A stretch of DNA of 6,394 nt from an uncultured Ruminococcus sp. (GCA_902773155.1 CACYDK010000191.1:1-6394); one strand, 5' to 3'. Positions 1 through 5,526 are shown, counted from the first letter of the stretch. Notes: generated from the sequence alone by a model not told the origin. Made by a program: numbers and translations.

Positions 1-1
1 A

Positions 2-901
2 TATAAAATCACAGCCTACTCCCACACCAAGAGCTCCGACAAATGGCAGACCTGCTCCGGAGGAAAGGCCGAAACCTTCGTTAACTCTACCTCTAACCAC
101 ACAAACGTCTCTTATGATGAGAGAAGAGCAACGACCAAGCTCATTAAGATAATCGCGGGCTACGAGGGATTTTTGTCCACGGTAACAATGGATCCTCTGG
201 TTTCGGACGCTCCTACGCTCGGTTACGGACGAGTTGTTTACGCGGGCTCGACCTTCTATAACGGACTTACAAAGGAAGAGGCCTACGCCTATCTTGTGGA
301 TACGGTGAATAATTCAGGCTTTACAAGCCGCACGAACTACATCCTGACTACAAACAAAATCAAGTTTAACCAGAGCCATTTCGACGCGCTGGTGTGCTTC
401 TCTTATAATCTCGGCGCTTACGCTATCGAGAACAACTCCGAGCTCATCGGATTTCTCAAGGACTCCTACGGAAAGTCAAGCTACAAGGACAAGGCTTATG
501 TAAACACCATGGGAGTATACCTTATGGAGGAGCCCGATCCGAACGGCACAGCGCTGTACTATGTCGACCCGTTCTCAACAGTTACCCTAGTGGAAAAGAG
601 CGGAAGCTATTATAAGGTCAAATACGGGAAATTCGACGGCTACATAAAGGCCAAGTATCTCGCGTCGCGTTCGTCGAACACAAAGGTTCGAAACCTCAAA
701 AACGTAAAGCTTTCAAACTATATCAAGGCGTTTTTGCCTTATCACCACGCCGGAGGAGAGTGCTATTGGGGACTTCTCTACAGGCGCGTCGACGAGGCCG
801 AGATGTTCTTCTTCAACGAATACGAGATCAACGGGCGCGGCAACGCCTATAATTTCAGCTACAGCTGTCCGCGTTATTCCGAATTTTCGATAGGTCATTA
901 G
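2..901 (+). CDS. GH24 phage-type lysozyme with internal SH3b domain (5' end missing)
   Basis: The reading frame is open from base 2 to the TAG at 899-901 and gives 299 residues; the true start lies upstream of the window. The TTG at 173 is not the start, because the catalytic glutamate lies before it. Counting from base 2, the T4-lysozyme-like catalytic pattern is E55 (in YEGF), D64 nine residues later (the same spacing as E11-D20 in T4 lysozyme), and T72 in TLGYG. A second lysozyme signature, HFDALVCFSYNLG, follows at about 126-138. Residues about 172-221 read as a bacterial SH3 domain (LVEKSGSYYKVKYG, GYIKAKYL). The typical GH24 ending, AGG..GL..RR..EAE.F, appears only after it, at about 250-269, so the SH3b seems inserted in the catalytic domain. 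Residues 1-45 are not recognised. Expected role: secreted muramidase cutting peptidoglycan between MurNAc and GlcNAc. Whether it serves remodelling, competition or a prophage cannot be seen; no phage genes are nearby. Confidence 0.85.
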   Translation, partial: YKITAYSHTKSSDKWQTCSGGKAETFVNSTSNHTNVSYDERRATTKLIKIIAGYEGFLSTVTMDPLVSDAPTLGYGRVVYAGSTFYNGLTKEEAYAYLVDTVNNSGFTSRTNYILTTNKIKFNQSHFDALVCFSYNLGAYAIENNSELIGFLKDSYGKSSYKDKAYVNTMGVYLMEEPDPNGTALYYVDPFSTVTLVEKSGSYYKVKYGKFDGYIKAKYLASRSSNTKVRNLKNVKLSNYIKAFLPYHHAGGECYWGLLYRRVDEAEMFFFNEYEINGRGNAYNFSYSCPRYSEFSIGH

Positions 902-910
902 TAGTATAAA

Positions 911-965
911 TTCAAATCCTCCCGCATAATCTTTCTCAGGACAAGTTTATCGGGAGAGATTTGAA
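911..965 (+). promoter_or_regulatory. Inverted repeat covering the RBS and start of the SpoIIM-family gene
   Basis: The left arm, TTCAAATCCTCCCG (911-924), is complementary to CGGGAGAGATTTGAA (951-965) with one bulged base. The loop is 26 nt. The right arm holds the Shine-Dalgarno GGGAGA (952-957) and the first base of the ATG at 965, while the left arm carries an anti-SD-like CCTCCC. If transcription starts upstream of 911, the RNA hairpin would hide the ribosome binding site. No T-run follows, so it does not look like a terminator. A TATAAA lies at 905-910 but has no convincing -35 partner. The structure is seen in sequence; the regulatory role is inferred. Confidence 0.5.
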
Positions 966-1624
966 TGAAAAGGTTTGTTTTCGCGCTCAATACGCGCAGA
1001 CGTTTTGCGCCGCGGTTTAGGCTTTCGGACGTTCGCGTTTTTTTTAAGCGATACGGAGCGGCGGCGTTTTTCTCGGCGGCTTTGTTTTTCGGAATTGCCG
1101 CCGGGGCTTCCACCTCAGGGGAGATGAGCTCAGATTCTTTAAGGCGGCTGGATTTTTTGTTTCTGGCGAATATGCCCGAAAGACTCGGCAGCGGCTTCAT
1201 CGGAGCCTTCGCCGCGAGCCTGAGCTCGGATTTTATCTTTTCGGCCGCGGCTTTTTTGTGCGCTTTTTCGGCGTGGGGAGTTTTGGCTCTGCCGTTGATA
1301 GCGTTCTTTAAGGGCTTCGGAACGGGCGTTACGGCAGGCTACGTGATTTCTGCCTACGGGTTTAGGGGCGCGGTGTTTTACGTCGCGGTTTTGCTTCCGG
1401 GGATCGTTTTGTTTTCTCTGACGCTTGTAAACCAGCTAGCTTCCTCGTATAATATTACAAGAGTTTTTGCTGTGACGCTTTTCAGAGACAACAGGCTTGA
1501 CCGGAGCGCGATCCGGAGCTATCTGTTTAAATCGCTCAAATATCTTTTGCTCACGGTCGCTGCTGCGGTACTCGATACCGTTTTGTGGCTCGTGCTGTCG
1601 GGAGTAATAATATCAGATCAATAA
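965..1624 (+). CDS. spoIIM: SpoIIM-family (stage II sporulation protein M-like) membrane protein
   Basis: This is a 219-residue integral membrane protein, close to the 214 residues of B. subtilis SpoIIM. Hydrophobic segments lie at about 31-48, 77-98, 100-128, 135-158 and 190-213. The core resembles SpoIIM: a small-residue helix ending in LP (109-110), then FFKGFGTGVTAGYVISAYGFRG (about 114-135), matching the family's FLKG..GFTVGFL....G.G region, and then LLPG (143-146) where B. subtilis has LPQN. In sporulating bacteria SpoIIM works with the SpoIID and SpoIIP hydrolases during forespore engulfment; related SpoIIM-fold proteins also occur outside sporulation, so the exact role is inferred. 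ATG 965 is chosen because GGGAGA lies 7 nt upstream. The N-terminus is strongly basic (RRR at 11-13), suggesting it is cytoplasmic. It is the first gene of a three-gene run, 22 bp before the next start. A T8 tract at 1038-1045 lies early in the coding sequence. Confidence 0.7.
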   Translation: MKRFVFALNTRRRFAPRFRLSDVRVFFKRYGAAAFFSAALFFGIAAGASTSGEMSSDSLRRLDFLFLANMPERLGSGFIGAFAASLSSDFIFSAAAFLCAFSAWGVLALPLIAFFKGFGTGVTAGYVISAYGFRGAVFYVAVLLPGIVLFSLTLVNQLASSYNITRVFAVTLFRDNRLDRSAIRSYLFKSLKYLLLTVAAAVLDTVLWLVLSGVIISDQ

Positions 1625-1646
1625 TACAAAATATGGGGGTCAGGAT

Positions 1647-2579
1647 TTGGAAAAGGCAAAGTTGGGTATAACCCGGTTTTTCAGCGGTTTTTTTAGGTGT
1701 TTTCCCAAGCTTTTAACGGCAAATCTGCTTTTTGCCGTTCCGCTCGCTGTTTTTATTGCGGCGGTGTATTTTGTGAACAAGCTTACGGGGCTGAACAATA
1801 TCTTTATAAACCTTTTGCCGATTATTTTTTCCTTCCCGTTTTTTGCGGGAGTAACCGCGGTAACAAGGAATATCGCCCGTGAGGAAACAAATTTTTCGGC
1901 TGCCGGGGTATTTTTTAAGGCGGTAAAGGACAATCTCGCGGTATTCATTTTTCACGGTATTGTGTTATATCTCGCGGTTTTCTTCTGCTACAGCTCTATC
2001 ACGCTCTACTGGAGGATGGCTCACGAAAACGGTATCTTTTATCTCGCCTTTGCTATTGCGATAATTATCGCCGTGATCGCGCTTTTTATCTTCTACAATC
2101 TTCCGGTTATGACCGTCACCTTCGACCTGGGGGTAAAGGCCTTGTACAAGAACTGCGCGCTGATGGCTTTGGGCGAGCTCAAAAACAACCTGCTCGCGAC
2201 TCTGGGGCTGTTCCTGCTATTTATTTTTTGCGCCACGGCCTTTTTCGCTTCGCCAAACGCCGTCGTGCTGCTGATAATCTCCGGCGTTCTCGGAGCGTTC
2301 CTTGTTCCGGCGACCGCCTCGTACATAATGAATTTCTATGTTTATAAGGATATGGCCGCAGTGATCTCGGACAATTCTCAGAAAAGCGAGGAGATCCGAA
2401 AGAAGATCGAGGCCGAAAACTTAAAGCGAAGCAAGGGCGAGGCCAAGCCCGAAAAGCTCGATTTCTCGGGACTCGACCTCGACGAGCGCAAGGATCCGGA
2501 GGAATATTTATTCTTTAACGGAAAAATGTTGAAGCGCGGAACGCTTATTAAAATGAGGGACAAGCAGGAAAATGAGTAA
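1647..2579 (+). CDS. Six-helix membrane protein resembling DUF624/YesL family
   Basis: This encodes 310 residues from a TTG start preceded by GGGGG (1635-1639); the next in-frame Met is residue 124, too late to be the start. Six hydrophobic segments are visible at about 24-43, 51-72, 97-118, 129-151, 181-200 and 204-226, followed by a charged cytoplasmic tail of about 75 residues (235-310) rich in Lys, Glu and Asp. The organisation recalls the DUF624/YesL family: an amphipathic start (ITRFFSGFFRCFPKLLTANLL), a first helix pair ending near residue 75, and a central LPVM..TFD segment (152-160) leading into LK...AL-type amphipathic sequence. That family has no firmly established biochemical role, although YesL lies in a rhamnogalacturonan locus. 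The family assignment is by eye. The gene lies between the SpoIIM-family gene (22 bp upstream) and the anchored protein gene (8-bp overlap), so co-transcription is very likely. The charged tail could be a docking surface; this is speculation. Confidence 0.7.
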   Translation: MEKAKLGITRFFSGFFRCFPKLLTANLLFAVPLAVFIAAVYFVNKLTGLNNIFINLLPIIFSFPFFAGVTAVTRNIAREETNFSAAGVFFKAVKDNLAVFIFHGIVLYLAVFFCYSSITLYWRMAHENGIFYLAFAIAIIIAVIALFIFYNLPVMTVTFDLGVKALYKNCALMALGELKNNLLATLGLFLLFIFCATAFFASPNAVVLLIISGVLGAFLVPATASYIMNFYVYKDMAAVISDNSQKSEEIRKKIEAENLKRSKGEAKPEKLDFSGLDLDERKDPEEYLFFNGKMLKRGTLIKMRDKQENE

Positions 2580-3096
2580 GAAAAGATCCAAAAAGAAAAA
2601 ATCTCCGGCAGCAGGGCCGAAGAAAAAGAAAATCAAGGTCAAGAATATCGTTATAACCGCCTGCGTTATCGCGGCCGCGGCGGTAGCCTGCGCGGTTGTT
2701 TATATTATCTATCTCAACACCTCGCTCTCCGATGCGGATTTCGCCGGTAAGATGTGGCGAAGCACGAGCGCTTACGACTCAAGCGGCGATGAGGCTGACC
2801 TCAAAACGATATACAACAACTACTACAGCAACTATCGCGGCTCTCTAAAGCTTAAAGACGACGGAACTTTCAGTTTCTGGATGAGCGTGGGCGATCCTAC
2901 GGACGGAACGCACAGCGGCTCCTATACCTATGACCGCGATAAGGATATCGTAAACGCGGTTTTTGACAGCGGCGATAAGGCCGATTTCAAGATAGTCCGC
3001 GATAAGAACAAAACCATTGAGCATATAGAGGCTCCGTATAACGGCTATACTATCTACTTCACGCTTGAGGAGGACAGCACTGAGACGCTCGTGTAG
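2572..3096 (+). CDS. Membrane-anchored small beta-rich (lipocalin-like?) protein
   Basis: This encodes 174 residues. The first 24 are extremely basic (13 Lys/Arg in the first 24, with runs KKKK at 7-10 and 17-20), followed by one hydrophobic helix at about 25-47, so it should be a signal-anchor protein with its C-terminal domain outside. Residues about 55-165 alternate short strands and turns: GKMWRS, SLKLKDDGTFSFWM, GSYTYDRDKDIVNAVF, ADFKIVRD, YTIYFTL. The pattern resembles the small lipocalin-like barrels in which a 'gain of mass' is scored against a threshold of strand-forming W/F/Y residues, but no specific family is recognised. The start ATG 2572 overlaps the end of the previous gene by 8 bp (stop TAA 2577-2579), with GAGGGA (2555-2560) and AGGA (2566-2569) upstream, which implies translational coupling. 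Its last 14 codons and stop overlap the convergent DUF4830-like gene. No terminator follows the stop. The function is unknown. Confidence 0.75.
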   Translation: MSKKRSKKKKSPAAGPKKKKIKVKNIVITACVIAAAAVACAVVYIIYLNTSLSDADFAGKMWRSTSAYDSSGDEADLKTIYNNYYSNYRGSLKLKDDGTFSFWMSVGDPTDGTHSGSYTYDRDKDIVNAVFDSGDKADFKIVRDKNKTIEHIEAPYNGYTIYFTLEEDSTETLV

Positions 3097-3527
3097 GGCT
3101 CGCCGTAAATACCGCTCGCTATATGGCCTCCGATCACGCGCCCTCTGTAAATCAGCAGAGTAGCGAGCTTTCCGCTCTCCAGCTTGTATACGACCCGCTC
3201 AGCCTCCTTGCCCTTATACGGCGAAAGGTCGAGTCCGATGGGCTTCTGGAGCTTATTGTAGCGCGTATATATATCGCCGAAATCAGATGGGATCATTACC
3301 CGGTCGGTTCTTACCGGTTTCCCTTCGGCCTTTAATCCGAATCTAAACAGAAACCCGGCCTGCTCCGCCTGTGTTTCGGCTTTAAGAGAGTACTCGCCGA
3401 GCTCGTCGCAGGTCGCGGTATTTTTTATAAAGCTTTTATGCGGGATAGATACTGTCGTGATCAGCGCCGCTATCGCGACAAATATTATTACCGCGGGCTT
3501 TATGAGATTTTTTTGGAAAAAAAGCAT
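3054..3527 (-). CDS. DUF4830-like membrane-anchored protein
   Basis: From the ATG at 3527 this encodes 157 residues: a short cytoplasmic start (MLFFQKNLIKP), one hydrophobic helix (about 10-27), then an extracellular domain. The core matches the DUF4830 pattern seen in clostridial anchored proteins: VMIPSDFGDIYTRYNKLQK, GLDLSPYKGKE, then YKLESG..ATLLIYRGRVIGG. The function of that family is unknown. A longer frame begins at ATG 3572, whose ATGA overlaps the stop of the HAD gene and would add 15 residues, but that stretch is encoded almost entirely by the hairpin at 3526-3564 and has no Shine-Dalgarno. ATG 3527 has GGTGA 5 nt upstream and gives a more natural membrane-anchor start; I prefer it at moderate confidence. 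The last 13 residues (YTSVSVLSSSSVK) are antisense to the end of the + strand gene and look like a run-on tail after the usual RVIGG ending. Confidence 0.7.
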   Translation of the reverse strand: MLFFQKNLIKPAVIIFVAIAALITTVSIPHKSFIKNTATCDELGEYSLKAETQAEQAGFLFRFGLKAEGKPVRTDRVMIPSDFGDIYTRYNKLQKPIGLDLSPYKGKEAERVVYKLESGKLATLLIYRGRVIGGHIASGIYGEPYTSVSVLSSSSVK

Positions 3528-3564
3528 ACGAATCACCCGTAAAACATATGCGGGTGATTCGTAT
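3517..3564 (-). terminator. Terminator-like hairpin after the HAD gene
   Basis: A perfect 14-bp stem (ATACGAATCACCCG at 3526-3539 against CGGGTGATTCGTAT at 3551-3564) encloses an 11-nt loop. Read on the - strand, it begins 4 nt after the HAD stop codon and is followed by GC and seven T (A7 on + at 3517-3523), the layout of a Rho-independent terminator. On the + strand the T-run lies 10 nt away, so the leftward direction is favoured. The right part of the structure also overlaps the GGTGA and ATG of the DUF4830-like gene, so it may instead or also act as an attenuator or RBS-hiding hairpin. Confidence 0.7.
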
Positions 3565-3568
3565 ATTA

Positions 3569-4228
3569 TCATTGTTTTTTATTGAGAATAAGCTCGATAA
3601 GCTCGCCGGGAGCCTTTGCCCACAGAGTCGGGTGATACTCCCTCATAGCCTCGTCCGAGCCGTAGCCGTAAGAGCACGCTATGAAATCCACTCCGGTTTC
3701 CTCAGCGCCCTTGGCGTCGTAGAAGGTGTCGCCGAGCATAACGCTCTCTGCTTTGCTTCCGCCGAGCATTTCAATGGCGTAGGGGATGAGATCGCGCTTG
3801 TCCTTTCGGCTTCCGTCGCGGTTTGAGCCGCAAACCGCGTCAAAGTATTCCGACAGTCCGAGAAAACGGATTACTTCTACGGCAGTCGGTTCAAGCTTAG
3901 AGGAGCACACGGCAAGCTTCAGCCCATTGTTCTTCAGAGCCTTAAGCACAGCCTCGATCCCTTCGTAAGGCTTGTTCATAGAGGAGCCCTCTTTTTCGTA
4001 GAAGTGCCGGTAAAGATTGTAGCCTTCCTCTACGAGCTCCTCCGGAAGCGCGCACAGCCCCCTAAGCGTGTCGTAAAGCGGCGGCCCGATGTAAACCGTG
4101 TAGTCGCTGAGATCGGGCTTTTCGCGGCCTAAGGTTTCGAGCATACGCTCAAGACTGTGCCTGATCCCGTCCGCGCTTGCGGCAATGGTACCGTCAAGGT
4201 CGAATAAAACATATTTATACCTGGTCAA
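3569..4228 (-). CDS. HAD-superfamily hydrolase, phosphoglycolate phosphatase-like (subfamily IA)
   Basis: This encodes 219 residues with all four HAD motifs. Motif I is FDLDGT (nucleophile D10, acid D12). An alpha-helical cap lies between about 16 and 90. Motif II is CSSK (S109), the lysine of motif III lies in SRKDKRD (K142 or K144), and motif IV is GDTFYD (D167, D171). Length and cap position fit the Gph/PpaX-like subfamily IA phosphatases. The stretch VCGSNRDGSR before motif III is typical of clostridial members often annotated as phosphoglycolate phosphatase or 5'-nucleotidase; the true substrate cannot be read from sequence. The start is TTG at 4228, the only plausible one because the catalytic motif begins at residue 9; an AGGCGG lies about 9 nt upstream. 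It overlaps the thioesterase gene by 14 bp, so it is probably translated by coupling. The terminator-like hairpin starts 4 nt after its TGA. Confidence 0.88.
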   Translation of the reverse strand: MTRYKYVLFDLDGTIAASADGIRHSLERMLETLGREKPDLSDYTVYIGPPLYDTLRGLCALPEELVEEGYNLYRHFYEKEGSSMNKPYEGIEAVLKALKNNGLKLAVCSSKLEPTAVEVIRFLGLSEYFDAVCGSNRDGSRKDKRDLIPYAIEMLGGSKAESVMLGDTFYDAKGAEETGVDFIACSYGYGSDEAMREYHPTLWAKAPGELIELILNKKQ

Positions 4229-4610
4229 ATTTTTCGTCCGCCTTTCTCTGAAATTTATCGGCCTTAACGCTGACTCTCGTGTGAACTCCCTCGGCGATAA
4301 GACCGGCTTTGTCGAAGGCCTCGACCTTGAACCGGAAGAGCCTTCCGTCGAGCTCGGTGAGAGTCGCGCGGGCGGTAACTTCGGAGTTTATCGGAGTAGG
4401 CGAGCTGTGACTTACGGAGATTTCGCACCCGACCGTAGTGAGCCCGTCCTCAAGAGCCTGAGAGGCGAGCTTAGCGGCGGCGTTCTCCATAAGCGCGACT
4501 ACGGCCGGAGTAGCAAGTACTCTGAGGTCTCCGCTCCCCATATTCACCGCGAGCCTGTCCTCGCTTACAACGGCCTTTACCTCGGTGAAATCGCCGGTAT
4601 TGACAGTCAT
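4215..4610 (-). CDS. Hotdog-fold thioesterase, FlK-like
   Basis: This encodes 131 residues, the usual size of a single hotdog domain. Residues T34, E42 and H68 have exactly the spacing (8 and 26) of the fluoroacetyl-CoA thioesterase FlK triad T42/E50/H76, and G61 matches FlK G69. Surrounding motifs fit: ATPAVVALMENAA, GLTTVG, VSHSSPTP, DGRLFRFKVEAFD, EGVHTRVSV. FlK's hydrophobic lid residues F33 and F36 would align with G25 and D28 here, so fluoroacetate specificity is unlikely; these relatives are usually annotated only as thioesterase family proteins acting on small acyl-CoAs. It is probably cytoplasmic, with no signal or membrane segment. The start ATG 4610 has AAAGGA 9 nt upstream. A good promoter lies at 4650-4678 on the same strand. 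It is the first gene of a leftward unit with the HAD phosphatase, which suggests a shared housekeeping or salvage role on CoA- or phosphate-linked metabolites; this is inference only. Confidence 0.88.
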   Translation of the reverse strand: MTVNTGDFTEVKAVVSEDRLAVNMGSGDLRVLATPAVVALMENAAAKLASQALEDGLTTVGCEISVSHSSPTPINSEVTARATLTELDGRLFRFKVEAFDKAGLIAEGVHTRVSVKADKFQRKADEKFDQV

Positions 4611-4649
4611 ATTATCAAATCCTTTCCGTTATTACTCTAACATAAGATA

Positions 4650-4678
4650 ACTATACTATAATCCGCAGGTTTTTTCAA
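4650..4678 (-). promoter_or_regulatory. SigA-type promoter for the thioesterase-HAD unit
   Basis: On the - strand TTGAAA (4678-4673) is followed after 17 nt by TATAGT (4655-4650), each matching five of six bases of the sigma-70/SigA consensus. A second TATAGT overlaps at 4660-4655 but with only 12-nt spacing. The expected transcription start is near 4643, giving a leader of about 33 nt before ATG 4610. Confidence 0.65.
4657..4662 (+). promoter_or_regulatory. Candidate -10 element for the DUF1624 gene
   Basis: A perfect TATAAT lies 27 nt before the GTG start at 4690. No good -35 is seen at 16-18 nt spacing (ACTCTA at 17 nt) and there is no extended TG, so the promoter may be weak or need an activator. 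It lies inside the spacer of the opposite-strand promoter. A strong Shine-Dalgarno, GGGAGGT (4679-4685), sits just before the start. Confidence 0.4.
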
Positions 4679-4689
4679 GGGAGGTCAGC

Positions 4690-5424
4690 GTGAAGCAGAG
4701 AATAAGTATCATAGATGAAGCCAGGGGCTTTTCGCTGATTTTTGTGACGCTCTATCATCTCATATACTCTATGTATATGATTTACGGTTATAAGTCGCTT
4801 AAGGGCGTTTTCTATGTCGCTACCTGGTGGGAGCCGTGCATTGCCGGAGCATTTATACTGATTTCGGGAATATCCTTTCAGCTCAGCCGTAACAACGTCA
4901 AAAGAGGTCTCAGGCTCTTTGCCGTAGCGGTTTTGATATCTGTTGTTGTTTGGATATTTATTCCGGAGCAGATGATTTGGTTTGGCATTATCCACTTTCT
5001 CGCCGTTTCGAATATCGTTCTGGGACTTTTGAAGAAATATCTCGACAAAATTCCCTTCGCGCCGCTTACGGCGGTCTCATCAGTGCTGTTTCTTTTGACC
5101 TATAACGTCCAGCGCGGATATCTCGGAATAAAGGGCTTGTGGTCGTTCGCGCTTCCAAAATGGTTTTATGTTACCGACCTTACGATGCCCTTCGGCTTCT
5201 ATACGCCGGGATTTCACTCGTCCGATTATTTCCCGTTTTTGCCGTGGATCTTCCTGTTCGTTATCGGAACGGCTCTCGGTCGCTATGCCGAAAAACTGCC
5301 GGAGTCCCTTGCAAAGCCCCATATCCCCGCGCTTGCCTTTATCGGAAGGCATACCCTGATTATTTACCTTTTACACCAGCCTGTGATTATCGGAGCGCTT
5401 GAGCTCATCAGGCTCCTTTCATAG
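4690..5424 (+). CDS. DUF1624 / HGSNAT-catalytic-type membrane acyltransferase
   Basis: This encodes 244 residues from a GTG start with GGGAGGT 4 nt upstream. About seven hydrophobic segments are visible: roughly 12-33, 48-64, 74-91, 97-114, 123-138, 181-197 and 212-238. Motifs match the bacterial DUF1624 family related to the human heparan-alpha-glucosaminide N-acetyltransferase catalytic domain: R.SIIDEARG at the N-terminus (D9, R12), FILISGISF (55-63), WFGIIHFLAVS (97-107, with H102), SDYFPFLPWIFLFVIGTALGR (178-198), and FIGRHTLIIYLLHQPV (217-232). Such proteins are thought to pass acyl groups across the membrane to sugars, but bacterial substrates are largely unknown. It is divergent from the thioesterase gene and probably transcribed alone: the next gene starts 120 bp later with its own promoter. 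No terminator hairpin is visible after the TAG. Confidence 0.88.
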   Translation: MKQRISIIDEARGFSLIFVTLYHLIYSMYMIYGYKSLKGVFYVATWWEPCIAGAFILISGISFQLSRNNVKRGLRLFAVAVLISVVVWIFIPEQMIWFGIIHFLAVSNIVLGLLKKYLDKIPFAPLTAVSSVLFLLTYNVQRGYLGIKGLWSFALPKWFYVTDLTMPFGFYTPGFHSSDYFPFLPWIFLFVIGTALGRYAEKLPESLAKPHIPALAFIGRHTLIIYLLHQPVIIGALELIRLLS

Positions 5425-5450
5425 CATAATTCACAGATTATATACGTAAA

Positions 5451-5462
5451 TTTTGTACAAAA
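5451..5462. promoter_or_regulatory. Palindrome upstream of the amylase promoter
   Basis: TTTTGTACAAAA is a perfect 12-bp palindrome ending 6 bp before the proposed -35 of the amylase gene, in the 120-bp gap after the DUF1624 gene. It could be a regulator binding site; it is AT-rich, so chance cannot be excluded. Confidence 0.3.
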
Positions 5463-5468
5463 AACTAA

Positions 5469-5497
5469 TTGTTTTCGTTCAGGAAATCGTATATTAT
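5469..5497 (+). promoter_or_regulatory. Candidate promoter for the alpha-amylase gene
   Basis: TTGTTT (5469-5474) and TATTAT (5492-5497) are separated by 17 nt, a fair SigA-type match. Transcription would start near 5504, leaving a leader of about 40 nt that contains the palindrome at 5513-5526 and the Shine-Dalgarno AGGAGG (5533-5538). Confidence 0.5.
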
Positions 5498-5512
5498 AGT
5501 AGGTGATGAAAA

Positions 5513-5526
5513 AGGTAAGTTTACCT
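5513..5526. promoter_or_regulatory. Candidate operator in the amylase leader
   Basis: AGGTAA-GT-TTACCT is an inverted repeat with 6-bp arms and a 2-bp centre, beginning about 9 nt after the expected transcription start and ending 6 nt before AGGAGG. The 2-nt centre is too tight for an RNA hairpin loop, so a DNA-binding repressor site is the more natural reading. Its regulator is not known. Confidence 0.35.

Noticed and set aside
173..901. Lysozyme as a complete 242-residue gene starting at TTG 173
   Set aside because: The frame is open back to base 2 and the catalytic Glu (codon 164-166) lies before 173, so this start would give an inactive enzyme; the gene is cut by the window edge.
1038..1045. 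T8 tract early in the SpoIIM-family gene as a phase-variation switch
   Set aside because: Eight T in a T-rich codon context (GTT TTT TTT) is expected by chance; the frame is intact and nothing else suggests slippage control.
898..1200. 100-codon - strand frame covering the start of the SpoIIM-family gene
   Set aside because: It shows low-complexity Lys/Ala/Leu composition, no Shine-Dalgarno support, and lies antisense to a membrane protein with clear family features.
3505..3524. T7-GG-A7 segment as a hairpin or A-run frameshift site
   Set aside because: A two-base loop cannot form a stable hairpin, and no downstream alternative frame of useful length supports programmed frameshifting.
4185..4640. 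151-codon + strand frame opposite the thioesterase
   Set aside because: It is antisense to a gene with a complete catalytic triad and RBS; no family resemblance or RBS of its own.
5468..5484. Possible cre site near the amylase -35
   Set aside because: TTGTTTTCGTTCAGG shares only the central CG and the left TG with the cre consensus; the right half (CA) is missing.
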